The notes: generated by a model from the sequence alone, not told the origin. Shown: positions 49,799 to 59,394, numbered from the stretch's first letter. The stretch: DNA of 64,000 nucleotides from CBDFHJ01 sp965247635 (GCA_965247635.1 CBDFHJ010000010.1:806001-870000); one strand, 5' to 3'. Made by a program: numbers and translations.

Positions 49799-51091
49799 CT
49801 ACGGGTCGGCTGGTGTTACGCTGGGGGTCACTGGTCCAGCGTTCGTCTCCGGGTGGTGCTCCCGGATGCGCAGCAGCGCGGGTCTGCGAATCCAGGAGTT
49901 GACCACGATACCCGTGCCGCCCGCCGCGATCATCACGGGGACGCCGACGATGCTGCCGACGGCGCCCATGCCGAAGCCGCCCAGCGCGGTGAAGGAGATC
50001 GCCATGCTGTGCAGGCTTACCGCGCGTCCTCGGATGTGGGGCGGGGCCACGAGCTGCATGAGCGCTCCCAGCGTGAGGTCGTAGACGCTCAGTAACGCCA
50101 TGACGGCCGTGGCGAGAAAGATGGACAGGGGAAGCGACCGGGACACGGCAAAGCCGATCAGCGCGAGCCCAGCGCCCAGCGCGTTGAGGAAGATGATGCG
50201 CGGCTTGTTCCCGGCATCGCCCCGCGCAGCCATGATCAGCGTGGCCAAGAGCATTCCACCGCCCGCGCCGGCGTGCAGAAAGCCCATCCCAACCGCGCCG
50301 GCCCCCAGCACGTTCTTTGCCATGACGGGGACCATGACCAGGAAGGCAAACCCCAGGGCCTCCATCACGATGCTGATGGTGAAGAGCGTCCGTATGGGGA
50401 AGTTCCCCATCGCGTAACGAACGCCCTCCAGCGTCTGTTGCAGCAGGCTGACATTTGAGCGTTCTACGTCGCCTCTAACCCTCAGTAGGATGAGGAAGGG
50501 CAAGGCGATGACCTGGCTGCTGCCTATGAACGCGTAGGCGGCCCAGATGCCGGGCCACTCGATGAGCACCCCCGCCAGAAGCGCCCCTAGGACCATCATG
50601 GGGGCGGTCGAGACCCTCCAGAGCGAGACGCCGTTGATGAGCTGCCGCGGCCCCACCAGGTCGTAGACGATGCGGTTCGTCGCGGTGAACCGTACGGCCC
50701 GCACGCAGCCCATAACAAAAGCGATTCCGACCGCAGGCCCAAGGGTGATGACCTCAAAGAAGGCGGCAACCGCCATGGCCAAAGCGATGGCGATGCTCAA
50801 CACGCTCTCAACGAGCAGCACGGTCCTGCGCTGAAAGCGGTCCACCATGGCGCCCGCGACCATCGAGAAAAGGAGCTGTCCCATTCCCAGAAACAGCGCG
50901 TACATGCCAACCCAGAAGGCGGAGTCGTTGGACAGCTCCAGCACCAGCCAACCGTGGACGGCCATGCGGACGTTCATGTCCACCGCGGCGAAGGTGCTGT
51001 TGGCGTAGAAGAGCCGAAAACCCGGCGCCTTGAAGGAGGCGAATACCCTTGTAAGCGTTGAGCGCCTGAGGATGGCGGCGTTGTCGTTCAT
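49799..51091 (-). CDS. MFS transporter, EntS/MFS_3-like
   Basis: About 430 residues with 10-12 spans: FRLFYANSTFAAVDMNVRMA in helix 1, SMVAGAMVDRFQRRTVLLVES in loop 2-3 and IRTLFTISIVMEALGFAFLV in the second half, a type near enterobactin exporter-like MFS. The ATG at 51091 (MNDNAAILRR) is preferred; the frame is open from 51112. The substrate is unknown. Confidence 0.85.
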   Translation of the reverse strand: MNDNAAILRRSTLTRVFASFKAPGFRLFYANSTFAAVDMNVRMAVHGWLVLELSNDSAFWVGMYALFLGMGQLLFSMVAGAMVDRFQRRTVLLVESVLSIAIALAMAVAAFFEVITLGPAVGIAFVMGCVRAVRFTATNRIVYDLVGPRQLINGVSLWRVSTAPMMVLGALLAGVLIEWPGIWAAYAFIGSSQVIALPFLILLRVRGDVERSNVSLLQQTLEGVRYAMGNFPIRTLFTISIVMEALGFAFLVMVPVMAKNVLGAGAVGMGFLHAGAGGGMLLATLIMAARGDAGNKPRIIFLNALGAGLALIGFAVSRSLPLSIFLATAVMALLSVYDLTLGALMQLVAPPHIRGRAVSLHSMAISFTALGGFGMGAVGSIVGVPVMIAAGGTGIVVNSWIRRPALLRIREHHPETNAGPVTPSVTPADP

Positions 51092-51221
51092 GGGAGTCTC
51101 AAACGGGTCCAATCACCGCGTCGCCTGACCCACTAGCTGGGTCTCAGCTATCTGTGACTTCCCCTCTTGCGGTCTTTATGGTATACATTGCGCCCATCCA
51201 GTGCTTAAGGGAGAAGGCTCC

Positions 51222-51488
51222 ATGGCAATCGTTGCTTACTTCGAAGTGGACTTTACACAAGAGCAGTACGACCAGGTCCTGAGTGGTCTTGCCGCTAAGG
51301 GGCTCGAAGCTCCGACCGGGCGTCAGTACCACGTCGCGTGGAACACGCCGCAGGGCTGGCGAGTACTCGACGTGTGGGACTCGGAAGAAACCCTCGGCAA
51401 GTTCGCTGAGGACCTCATGCCCATCATCGTTGGGACCGGCGCAACACCCCCCCCAGCCCCAGATCTTCCCTTTGTACAACACAATTAG
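51222..51488 (+). CDS. small ABM-like (ferredoxin-like) protein
   Basis: The 88 residues read MAIVAYFEVDFTQEQYDQVL, then YHVAWNTPQGWRVLDVWDSE and a short C-terminal Pro tail. The plan (alpha+beta with a WDS segment) resembles antibiotic biosynthesis monooxygenase-like stress or electron-donor proteins. The ATG at 51222 is supported by GGGAGAAGG; the frame begins 21 bases earlier. The function is unknown. Confidence 0.7.
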   Translation: MAIVAYFEVDFTQEQYDQVLSGLAAKGLEAPTGRQYHVAWNTPQGWRVLDVWDSEETLGKFAEDLMPIIVGTGATPPPAPDLPFVQHN

Positions 51489-51663
51489 GGGAGGATAACC
51501 TCCGGCTTGCACAGTGCCCAAAGACTCCGGGCGGCTTCGTCTAGGAGGAGTTCGCCGCTGTTCTAGCCCTGCCTGGCTGAGACCCACTGCTATATTACTG
51601 CTACATTTTGACTAAGGAGCCGCCCCATAGCGACGGGTTGCTCCTTGGTTTAGTTGGCCGTTA

Positions 51664-51751
51664 TGGTGCCGAGGGCGGGATTCGAACCCACACGTCCCTT
51701 TCAGGACAGCGGATTTTAAGTCCGCGGCGTCTACCATTCCGCCACCTCGGC
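51664..51751 (-). tRNA. tRNA-Leu (anticodon TAA)
   Basis: A class II tRNA on the minus strand: acceptor arms GCCGAGG and CCTCGGC, anticodon stem GCGGA/TCCGC with loop CTTAAAA (anticodon TAA), long variable arm, T arm GGGTTCGAATCCC and encoded CCA. Confidence 0.93.
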
Positions 51752-51937
51752 TTGCCAGGAAGCGCATCACCACCACGTTAGGCTGCTGTATTATAGCGAT
51801 GTTCGTGGCGGAACGCTCCCCGCGTCTCCGGCGCCTCTCGACGGGCCCCACTACTGATCACGGTGGCCTTGGCCTGCGATTCTGGGATAGTGTAGGCCGA
51901 AGTGACTCTCCGGCCGCGCCGGACGATCGAGGAGTAG

Positions 51938-53308
51938 ATGTCAACCGCGTACCGTGGTCTGCCGAGTGTGGACAAGCTGCTGGCCCATCCCGCGATGGCC
52001 GAGCTGCTGCAACGATACGCCCGGGAAATGGTCGTCGGCGCGGTCCGTGAGCAGCTGCAGGCCGCTCGCCAGGAGATCAAGGGCGGGGGCCCAGTGCCGA
52101 CGCCGGACCAAGTAGCGGAAGCCGTTGCCGGCCGCGCCCTGCGCCAGTGGGGCCCCTGGCCGGTGCGGGTCATTAACGCAACCGGTGTCATACTCCATAC
52201 CAACCTGGGCAGAGCGCCGCTGTCGGCCGAGAGCGTCGAGGCGATGGTCTCGGTGGCGCAGGGGTACTCCAACCTGGAGCTGGACCTGGGTGAGGGACGC
52301 CGGGGTTCGCGACACCAGGCGGTGGGCGAACTGCTGCGGCAACTGACCGGCGCTCAAGCGGCCCTGGTCCTCAACAACAACGCCTCCGCCGTGCTTCTCG
52401 GTCTGGCCGCTTTGGCCACGGGCCGCGAGGTGGTGGTCTCGCGTGGAGAGTCGGTGGAGATCGGCGGCGGGTTTCGTGTCCCGGACGTGTTGCGCCAAAG
52501 CGGCGCGCACCTGGTGGAGGTAGGGACGGCCAACAGGACCTACGCCGACGATTACGTCCAGGCGCTTACGGGTAATACCGCCGCCGTGCTCGCGGTCCAT
52601 CGGAGCAACTTCCAGGTGGTCGGGTTCACCCACCAGCCCACGCTAGCGGAGCTATCGGAGGTCGCCAAAGAGAAGCAACTCTCGCTGCTGCACGACCTTG
52701 GCAGCGGCGCGCTGCTGGATACCGCGGCCTTCGGGCTCGCCCACGAGCCGATGCCCCAGGAGAGCCTTGCGGCCGGGGCTGACCTGGTCTTCTTCTCCGG
52801 AGACAAGCTTTTGGGCGGTCCTCAGTCGGGGATCGTGGCCGGCCGCGCCGAACTGGTCCAACGCCTGGCCCAGCACCCGATGACCAGGGCCATGCGTCCA
52901 GACAAGCTGACGCTGGCGGCGTTGCACGCCACGCTGCTCCACTACCTGCGGGGAGAGGTCGAACACCGAGTCCCCATCTGGCAGATGATCGCTACCCCTA
53001 TCGGTGACCTGCACAAGCGCGCCGAAGCATGGGCCGCTCAGCTGGGCGATGGCGTCGAGGTGGCGCAGGGCCTGTCTACCCTGGGCGGAGGCAGCCTACC
53101 GGGAGAGACCTTGGAGACGTGGCTCCTGAGCATTGCTCCCACGCTCCATCCGGGAGGCGCCGATGGCCTTGCCCGGTCGCTTCGGCTGGGCACGCCTCCG
53201 GTGATGGTGCGGATTGACGAGGATAGGGTCCTGCTGGACCCCCGGACGGTGTTGCCTAACGAGGCGGCGGAGCTGACCATCGCGGTGCGTACCGCCCTGG
53301 GTCGCTAA
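51938..53308 (+). CDS. selA: L-seryl-tRNA(Sec) selenium transferase
   Basis: SelA converts seryl-tRNA(Sec) to selenocysteinyl-tRNA(Sec) using selenophosphate. The 456 residues show INATGVILHTNLGRAPLS, ELDLGEGRRGSRH, VLNNNASAVLLGLAAL, SRGESVEIGGGFRVP and the PLP lysine in FFSGDKLLGGPQSG. The ATG follows GAGGAG. selB, selC and selD are not in the window. It fits the in-frame TGA gene at 40396. Confidence 0.96.
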   Translation: MSTAYRGLPSVDKLLAHPAMAELLQRYAREMVVGAVREQLQAARQEIKGGGPVPTPDQVAEAVAGRALRQWGPWPVRVINATGVILHTNLGRAPLSAESVEAMVSVAQGYSNLELDLGEGRRGSRHQAVGELLRQLTGAQAALVLNNNASAVLLGLAALATGREVVVSRGESVEIGGGFRVPDVLRQSGAHLVEVGTANRTYADDYVQALTGNTAAVLAVHRSNFQVVGFTHQPTLAELSEVAKEKQLSLLHDLGSGALLDTAAFGLAHEPMPQESLAAGADLVFFSGDKLLGGPQSGIVAGRAELVQRLAQHPMTRAMRPDKLTLAALHATLLHYLRGEVEHRVPIWQMIATPIGDLHKRAEAWAAQLGDGVEVAQGLSTLGGGSLPGETLETWLLSIAPTLHPGGADGLARSLRLGTPPVMVRIDEDRVLLDPRTVLPNEAAELTIAVRTALGR

Positions 53309-53326
53309 CCCGGACTGGGTGACGCG

Positions 53327-53758
53327 TTAGAGCCGTTTCACCATCGCGACGTGCCGAATGCCCGCTTCCTCGAACTCACCGCCGTGGGCCGTGTACCCAT
53401 GACGAGTGTAGAAGCCGTGGGCTGGTAGCTGAGCGTGCAGCAGCACCTCTGCGCTCCCTGCGAGACGGGCCTGGGCTTCCAGGCATGCCAGCACTTGGCT
53501 GCCGAGGCCACGCCCTCGCAGGTGGGTGACCACCGCCATGCGCCCGACGCGCGGGCTCGCCGCGGAGGAAAGCACCAGCCTGCCCGTGGCCACCACCGTG
53601 CCCTCCTGGACGGCGACGACGTGGACGGCGGCCGCGTCGTGCTCGTCGTGCTCCAGCTCCGCCGGCACGCCCTGCTCTTCGACGAACACCTGCCGCCGTA
53701 GCCCAAGCGCGGCTGCGAGCTCCGCTTCCGTTGCCACCGGCCTGACCGTCACGTCCAC
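53327..53758 (-). CDS. GNAT family N-acetyltransferase
   Basis: The 143 residues are of the ElaA/YjcF type: LGLRRQVFVEEQGVPAELEHD, VGRMAVVTHLRGRGLGSQVL (acetyl-CoA loop RGRGLG) and HGFYTRHGYTAHGGEFEEAG. The substrate is unknown. It converges with selA, with only 18 bases between the stops. Confidence 0.88.
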   Translation of the reverse strand: MDVTVRPVATEAELAAALGLRRQVFVEEQGVPAELEHDEHDAAAVHVVAVQEGTVVATGRLVLSSAASPRVGRMAVVTHLRGRGLGSQVLACLEAQARLAGSAEVLLHAQLPAHGFYTRHGYTAHGGEFEEAGIRHVAMVKRL

Positions 53759-53789
53759 GGCGTGGATTATAGGCGAATGGAGATACCAT

Positions 53790-54090
53790 CGGCGCCGTGG
53801 TTCGACTAGCTCACCACGAGCGGTTGGAGGACACTACCTCGGTTCTCACCATCACAAGAGACCACGGGCGATGCAGCGCGTGTCATGCTGAGTCTTTGAT
53901 GTAATCGAGCGACGAAGCATCTCTCGCGGGGAGATGTCATTGCCCAGGGCAATCGCTTGGGTGGTTGTCCCACCCAGCCCGCCCCGGGGCGCCGGCCCGT
54001 TGGGGGAAGCGTCTTGGCGTGGGCTTACGCACGCATCGCTGATGGTCTGGGACCGGGACACCGCATGTAGGTCCAGGGCGTGCCCTGGGG
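53790..54090 (+). repeat. dispersed repeats, including copy F of the large family
   Basis: The gene-free 53759-54091 contains a TTCGACT/CTCACCACGA repeat, then from about 53945 a copy F: CCCACCCAGCCCGCCC, GGAAGCGTCTTGGCG, GGGACACCGCA, GGTCCAGGG and GCCCTGGGGC. Unlike the others it abuts the 3' end of a gene. Confidence 0.6.
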
Positions 54091-54091
54091 C

Positions 54092-55102
54092 TCAGCCCTG
54101 GTCCAGCGGGTGGGCGCCGCCAAGGATGGCGGGAATGCGGTCGGCCAGCGAGTCGTGCAGGCGTGGGCCCAACTCGGTAACGACGCGGGCCGAGACGAAG
54201 GAGCCCAGCTTGCCCGCTTCACTCAGGCTTGGCTCATGGGTGAGGCCATAGATGACGCCCGCGGCGTACGCGTCGCCGGCGCCGGTAGTATCCACCACCG
54301 GCACTTTGTACCCTGCCACCGCCGTGGCCTGGCCCCCGTCCCAGATGATGGAACCGTCCTTTCCGCACGTCATGAATACTTGGGGACAGTCCTCAGCCAC
54401 ACGCCGCAGCGCTTCCATCCGGTCGCCTGTGCCGGCGTAGGCCTGCGCCTCCTGCTCGTTGCAAAAGACAGTGCTTGTGAACTCCCGCGTGGCGCTCCGA
54501 ATGGCGTCTCTGGCGGTGGTGATCATGGCGGGGTCGGAGAAGCTGATGGCCACCGGCACACCGGCTGAGCGGGCCAGCCCCATGGCGTGCTCGGCCGCCG
54601 CCGCCGTGGAAGGGGCGCCCCAGAGGTATCCCTCCACGTAGACCATGCGGCTTTGGGAGATTGGTCCCGAACGGATGTCACCATGGTGGAGCGTGCTAGA
54701 GGAGGCGAGGCTGGTCTGCATGGTGCGCTCGCCATCGGGCGTCACGAGCACGAGGCAGGTGCCGGTGGGGCCGATGGCCCCCTCCACGTCGAATTCAACG
54801 CCCGCCTCCCGCATACTCTGACGGTACAGGGCGCCCGCCATGTCGTTGCCGACCTTACCGACGTAAAAGGCGGTACCCCCGAGCTGGGCCACGCCCACCA
54901 TCGTGTTGGCCGCGGACCCCCCGGCGGCCCTCAGCTGTCGGTGGCTCCTCAGGCTTCTGAGCAATCGCTCCTGCTCTGCGAGAGGCGCCAGCGCCGTCGT
55001 GCCCTTGCGTAGGCCGGCGGCAGCCACGAGCCGGTCGGCGACCTGCACCTCTGTGTCCACGATGGCGTTGCCCACGCCGTAGACGTCGTATGTCGTGCGC
55101 AT
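54092..55102 (-). CDS. PfkB-family carbohydrate kinase, adenosine kinase-like
   Basis: The 336 residues show a ribokinase fold: YDVYGVGNAIVDTEVQV near the start, GGSAANTMVGVAQLGG (PfkB signature 1) and DTTGAGDAYAAGVIYG (signature 2 with the catalytic Asp). The plan matches adenosine kinase-like members of the family. The ATG at 55102 is used, since the 13 upstream codons have no support. It is divergent from hflK. Confidence 0.88.
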   Translation of the reverse strand: MRTTYDVYGVGNAIVDTEVQVADRLVAAAGLRKGTTALAPLAEQERLLRSLRSHRQLRAAGGSAANTMVGVAQLGGTAFYVGKVGNDMAGALYRQSMREAGVEFDVEGAIGPTGTCLVLVTPDGERTMQTSLASSSTLHHGDIRSGPISQSRMVYVEGYLWGAPSTAAAAEHAMGLARSAGVPVAISFSDPAMITTARDAIRSATREFTSTVFCNEQEAQAYAGTGDRMEALRRVAEDCPQVFMTCGKDGSIIWDGGQATAVAGYKVPVVDTTGAGDAYAAGVIYGLTHEPSLSEAGKLGSFVSARVVTELGPRLHDSLADRIPAILGGAHPLDQG

Positions 55103-55183
55103 CCTGTCTCGCCGGCCCCCCAAGTGGTGACTTCCGGGCACCGTACTATTTGACCCTCCTGGGCGTCAACATGGTCTTGCTCG

Positions 55184-55212
55184 TTGACACCTAGGTAGTG
55201 GCCCGCTACACT
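55184..55212 (+). promoter_or_regulatory. sigma-70-type promoter of hflKC
   Basis: TTGACA (55184-55189), 17 bases, TACACT (55207-55212), about 59 bases before hflK. Confidence 0.75.
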
Positions 55213-55270
55213 ATGCCGACGCAGCCGGATGAGAGCTTTGCGGAGTTGGCTGCGTAGTAAGGTGGCTTGA

Positions 55271-56353
55271 GTGCCCGGATTTTCCCGATTGGTTCACCTG
55301 TACGGTCAGCGTCGTCCCGAACTTGATCCAGACGCGATCCTCCGGAACCTGCGATCGAGCTGGTCTGGATTTCGGTCGCGCATTCCCACTGGCGGTCTTG
55401 GGCTGCTGCTCTTCGCAGTCATCGGCGTTGCCGTCCTGGCATGGTCAGCTACCGGCGTTTACACCGTCAGCCCCACCGAACAAGCGGCGCTGCGGCTGTT
55501 TGGCCAGTTCCGTGGAACCGAGGGTCCGGGCCTTCACTGGTACCCGCCTTCTCCAATCGGCACCCGCAACATTGAAGCGGTCTTGGAAGCCAAGACCATG
55601 GAGTTGGGCTTTCGCGAGAACCAGCGTGAGGTACCGGTAGAGGCGGAGATGATCACGGGCGACCTGGACATTGTGAATGTCCAGCTTGTTGTCCAGTACC
55701 GGATTTCCGATCTAGAGAAGTTCCTGTTCCGCGTCAGCGACCCCGGTGACGTCGACCGTGACCCTCGGACCGGAAGGCCTGACGGCAGGACACTCAAAGA
55801 CGCCACGGAGGCGGCCCTGCGGCAGGTGGTTGGCCAGCGGAGCATCGATGACCCATTGCGGGTGGCCAAGGATGCGGTGCAGGTCGACACCCAGGACCTG
55901 CTCCAGGCGATCCTCGACGACTATGGCGCGGGCATCGAGATACTCCAGGTGGTGCTCCAGGACGTCCGGCCGCCCGACGCGGTCAGGGACGCCTTTGACG
56001 ACGTGAACCGGGCCCGGGTTGACCGCGAGACGAGCATCAACCAGGCCCAGGCCTACGAGCAAGCCCAGATCCCGCAGGCTACTGGTGCCGCCCAGGTGAT
56101 CATTCAAGCGGCCGAGGCGTTTAAGCTAGCGCGTGTGGCCCGAGCCAACGGTGAGGCGGCCCAGTTCCTAGCGGTGCTGGACGAGTACAAGGAGTCTAAA
56201 GAGGTGACCCGGCGTCGGCTCTACCTAGAAGCCATGGAAGAGGTCCTGCCAGGCATCTCCATCTTTATCATCGACCCGGCAGCCTCGGGTAGCCTCCTGC
56301 AGTTTTTGCCGCTTACGCAGGACGGCTTTACTATTCCGGGAGGGGGACAGTAG
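55271..56353 (+). CDS. hflK: HflK, SPFH/band 7 membrane protein
   Basis: HflK with HflC forms a membrane complex that controls FtsH. The 360 residues have one N-terminal membrane helix (LLLFAVIGVAVLAWSATGVY), then an SPFH domain (VSPTEQAALRLFGQF, ITGDLDIVNVQLVVQYRI, DYGAGIEILQVVLQDVRPP) and a coiled-coil tail. The start is GTG at 55271 with AAGGTGG upstream. It is followed two bases later by hflC. Confidence 0.93.
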   Translation: MPGFSRLVHLYGQRRPELDPDAILRNLRSSWSGFRSRIPTGGLGLLLFAVIGVAVLAWSATGVYTVSPTEQAALRLFGQFRGTEGPGLHWYPPSPIGTRNIEAVLEAKTMELGFRENQREVPVEAEMITGDLDIVNVQLVVQYRISDLEKFLFRVSDPGDVDRDPRTGRPDGRTLKDATEAALRQVVGQRSIDDPLRVAKDAVQVDTQDLLQAILDDYGAGIEILQVVLQDVRPPDAVRDAFDDVNRARVDRETSINQAQAYEQAQIPQATGAAQVIIQAAEAFKLARVARANGEAAQFLAVLDEYKESKEVTRRRLYLEAMEEVLPGISIFIIDPAASGSLLQFLPLTQDGFTIPGGGQ

Positions 56354-56355
56354 CT

Positions 56356-57315
56356 GTGCGCTTCGTCCTCATAATAGCCGTCGTGGGGCTCATTCTGACG
56401 GCCGTCGTCGGTCCTCAGTTCTTCTTCACCGTGGACGAGACCCAGCACGTCGTGATCACCCGGTTCGGCGAAGTCCAGCGGATCGTCAGCTCTCCTGGGC
56501 TGAAGACCAAGGCGCCCTTCGTCGACACCGTGAACGTCCTGGACAAGCGCATCCTCCGCGTCGACGTTACGCCCATCAGCATGCCTGACCAGGACAACCA
56601 GTTCCTCGAGATCGACGCCTATGCCCGGTACCGGATCATTGACCCGAAGAAGTTCATCGAGAAGCTGCGCGACGAGACCACCGCCGCTTCCCGGATCGGG
56701 CAGATCGTCATCTCCCAGCTCCGGGCGGAGATCGGCAACAAGAAGCAGCCCGATATCATTGGCGGTCAGCTCGTCGAGATCCGAGAGGACAGGACCGTGG
56801 TAGACCCGCTCCTCGAAGCGGACGGTACCGCCACGAGAGCGGCCATCACCAGACGCGTCAGGGATGCCAGCGACCGAGTCGTCAAGTCCCCGGAGAACGA
56901 CTTCGGCATCGAGATCGTAGACGTGCGTGTCAAGCGTGCGGACTACCCCGCGGCCACGGAGGAGAACATCTTCAACCGCATGCGCTCCAAGCGGGCGGTG
57001 CTGGCCGATGGTCTCCGCGCTGAAGGCGACGAGGAGTTTCTGACCAGGACCGCCATCGTGGACAATCAGGTGGAGGTCATTAGGGCGGAGGCCGACGAAC
57101 TGTCCAGTCGCCTGCGTGGTGAGGGAGAAGGAGAGGCCATCCGCATCTTGGCCCAGGCCCTGGAGCAGGACCCGGAGCTGTTCAGCTTCCTGCGCAGCTT
57201 GGAGGCGTACCAGGCGTTCCTAGGCAGCCAGACCACCGCGGTCTTGACCTCCGACAGCGTCCTGTTCCAGTACCTCCAGAGCCCCGACGCTCCTACCCCG
57301 ACACCAACCCCCTAG
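56356..57315 (+). CDS. hflC: HflC, SPFH/band 7 membrane protein
   Basis: The 319 residues have an N-terminal membrane helix (FVLIIAVVGLILTAVVG), then an SPFH domain (VDETQHVVITRFGEVQRIV, DQDNQFLEIDAYARYRI, FGIEIVDVRVKRADYP) and an ERxR-rich helical tail, ending in a Thr-Pro tail. The start is GTG at 56356. It is the partner of HflK in the same operon. The repeat-bearing stretch follows. Confidence 0.93.
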   Translation: MRFVLIIAVVGLILTAVVGPQFFFTVDETQHVVITRFGEVQRIVSSPGLKTKAPFVDTVNVLDKRILRVDVTPISMPDQDNQFLEIDAYARYRIIDPKKFIEKLRDETTAASRIGQIVISQLRAEIGNKKQPDIIGGQLVEIREDRTVVDPLLEADGTATRAAITRRVRDASDRVVKSPENDFGIEIVDVRVKRADYPAATEENIFNRMRSKRAVLADGLRAEGDEEFLTRTAIVDNQVEVIRAEADELSSRLRGEGEGEAIRILAQALEQDPELFSFLRSLEAYQAFLGSQTTAVLTSDSVLFQYLQSPDAPTPTPTP

Positions 57316-57374
57316 ACCCCGGAAACTTAGGGTAGCTGGCAAAAGGCCGCTGCGACCTTTTCCTTCGGCTTCGC

Positions 57375-57505
57375 TCAGGACGAACCAGTGTTTCCATACG
57401 TGTAACGCCTGTCATTCCTCGTCCGCCTCAGGCGGACGAGGAATCTGGTACCAGACCCTTCACGGAGTTTATCCTGAGGAACGAAGGGTTCAGGGTGACA
57501 GAAGG
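57375..57505. repeat. dispersed repeat (GGATGAAGG/GACAGAAGGG type)
   Basis: Within the gene-free 57316-57673 lie GTCATTCCTCGTCCGCC with an inverted copy, then TTATCCTGAGGAACGAAGGG and CAGGGTGACAG, related to the other dispersed repeats. The rest holds nothing recognisable. Confidence 0.5.
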
Positions 57506-57673
57506 GAGCTTGTGCCGAGCTCAAGGGACTATGACCGTTAGTCCTAGTGCTCTGGCATGGCAGGCAAACGCTTGCGAGATTTCCTCCACCCGCTCGCCCC
57601 AGAACGCCGACTTTAGCCGGGCGCTGACGCAAAGGCCCGGATGTGTTAGGCTGCCGCTCCGGAGGTGATTCTC

Positions 57674-59323
57674 ATGGCAAAACGATTGACGGAGAAACAG
57701 CCGGTACTTGCGTCGCAGGGAGTGGTCTCTACCAACAACCCAATGGCGTCGGCGGCAGGGCTGAGCATGCTGGCCGCTGGCGGCTCCGTGGCCGACGCCG
57801 CGGTGGCGTCCATCTTCACCAGCGGCGTGGTGGAGCCGATGATGGTCGGCCCCATGGGCGCCGGCTACATCATGGCCCGGGACGAGCACGGCGACATACT
57901 CATGATCGATAACTACTCTGAGGCGCCGGGCAAGGGCACGCCTGACATGTACGAGACGGATGCCTCCGCTGGATACATGGCCACCGTGGGTATGAAGAAC
58001 TTCCACGGCCACCTGGCGTCGGGCATTCCCGGTGCGCTGAAGGGTTGGTTCCACCTTCATCGTGCGCGTGGCCGCCTGCCCATCGAGCAGGTCCTGGCAC
58101 CCGCCATCCGGTACGCGGAGCACGGCTTTCCGGCATCGGCCTACGCCGTACGCTCCATCGCGGGCTCGGCGGACCAGCTCACGAGGTTTGCCGAGGCGGG
58201 AAGGGTGTACATGCCCGGAGGGAAGGTCCCCAACCCCGGGGACCTGATCGTAAACAAGGAGCTGGCCAACAGCCTGCGCACGTTTGCCGCCGAAGGACCC
58301 GACGCCTTCTACCGCGGTCCGCTGGGCGATGCCATGGCCAAGGAGATGGCGGAGAACGACGGACTCCTTACCAAGGATGACCTGGAAACATATGACGTCC
58401 GGCTGACCGAGCCCATCCGTGGCACGTACCGAGGGTACGAGGTTCTCGGCACTCCTCCCACCAGTGGCGGAGGGATCCTCAACCAGCTAGGGTTCAACAT
58501 CCTGGAGCAGTTCGACCTGGCGGGCATCGGCTTTGGCACCGCCCGCTACTACCACATCGTCCTCGAGACCTTGAAGATCATGTTTGCCGACCGGGCCAAG
58601 TACCTGGGCGACCCGGAGTTCGTGGACTTTCCGCAGCAGGCCCTGCTGGAAAAGGCGTATGGGAAGGCCAGGGCCGCGGAGATCAAGATGGACAAGGCCC
58701 AGGACTACACGGGAGGCACGCCGGCGGAGGTCCCCGCCGTGGGCCACACCACCCATATGACCGTCATGGCCGCGGATGGCAGCGCGGTCACCATGACCCA
58801 GACGGTAAACGGTGGGTTCGGCTCCAAAGTGATGGTCCCCGGCACCGGACTGCTCATGAACAACACCATGGCGCTGTTCGACCCGCACCCAGGACGTCCC
58901 AACTCCATCGCGCCCAGGAAGCGCATGCTCACGGCGACGGCCGCCTCCATCATCATGAAGGACGGCAAGCCCTTCTTCGCGCTGGGCACGCCCGGCGGCA
59001 CCCGCATCTTTGGGACCGTCTTCCAGGGCATTCTGAACGTGATTGACCACGGCATGGACCTGCAAGAGGCGGTGGAGGCGCCCCGCGTTTTCTCCGATGG
59101 GCGGATCGTGGAGGTGGAGGCCGGCGTGCCGGACGACGTGAAGCGGGAGCTGGAGGCCCTTGGGCATAACATCACGGTGGTCCGCGCCGTGGCTGGCGGA
59201 ATGAACGGCGTGCAGGTGGACCCGGACACCGGCCTGCTGCTGGGCGCCGCCTGCTGGCGGTCGGACGGCTCGCCCGCGGGCCTCAGCGGCGGCGAGGCCG
59301 ACCTGGTGACCTTCGGCGAGTAG
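57674..59323 (+). CDS. ggt: gamma-glutamyltransferase family protein
   Basis: An Ntn-hydrolase-type enzyme that transfers or hydrolyses gamma-glutamyl groups. The 549 residues show VVSTNNPMASAAGLSMLAAGGSVADA, the substrate-site segment FHGHLASGIPGALKGW and the Thr nucleophile of self-cleavage in GHTTHMTVMA. Further on are the conserved SIAPRKRML and TPGGTRIFGTVFQ. No signal peptide is evident, so it is likely cytoplasmic, unlike most GGTs. The ATG at 57674 follows GGAGGTG; a GTG at 57665 is less likely. Confidence 0.9.
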   Translation: MAKRLTEKQPVLASQGVVSTNNPMASAAGLSMLAAGGSVADAAVASIFTSGVVEPMMVGPMGAGYIMARDEHGDILMIDNYSEAPGKGTPDMYETDASAGYMATVGMKNFHGHLASGIPGALKGWFHLHRARGRLPIEQVLAPAIRYAEHGFPASAYAVRSIAGSADQLTRFAEAGRVYMPGGKVPNPGDLIVNKELANSLRTFAAEGPDAFYRGPLGDAMAKEMAENDGLLTKDDLETYDVRLTEPIRGTYRGYEVLGTPPTSGGGILNQLGFNILEQFDLAGIGFGTARYYHIVLETLKIMFADRAKYLGDPEFVDFPQQALLEKAYGKARAAEIKMDKAQDYTGGTPAEVPAVGHTTHMTVMAADGSAVTMTQTVNGGFGSKVMVPGTGLLMNNTMALFDPHPGRPNSIAPRKRMLTATAASIIMKDGKPFFALGTPGGTRIFGTVFQGILNVIDHGMDLQEAVEAPRVFSDGRIVEVEAGVPDDVKRELEALGHNITVVRAVAGGMNGVQVDPDTGLLLGAACWRSDGSPAGLSGGEADLVTFGE

Positions 59324-59394
59324 CGGCGGTGGGCTGACAGACTGCTGTCGTTAGCACCAGCAGGCTACTGGGAAAACTCGCGCCGCCCTTCACT

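Noticed and set aside
53945..54090. Gene in the gap before the PfkB kinase stop
   Set aside because: The stretch matches the dispersed repeat family and has no coding pattern.
57375..58123. Minus-strand frames before and inside the gamma-glutamyltransferase gene
   Set aside because: They run antisense to a clear enzyme gene and through repeats; no recognisable domain.
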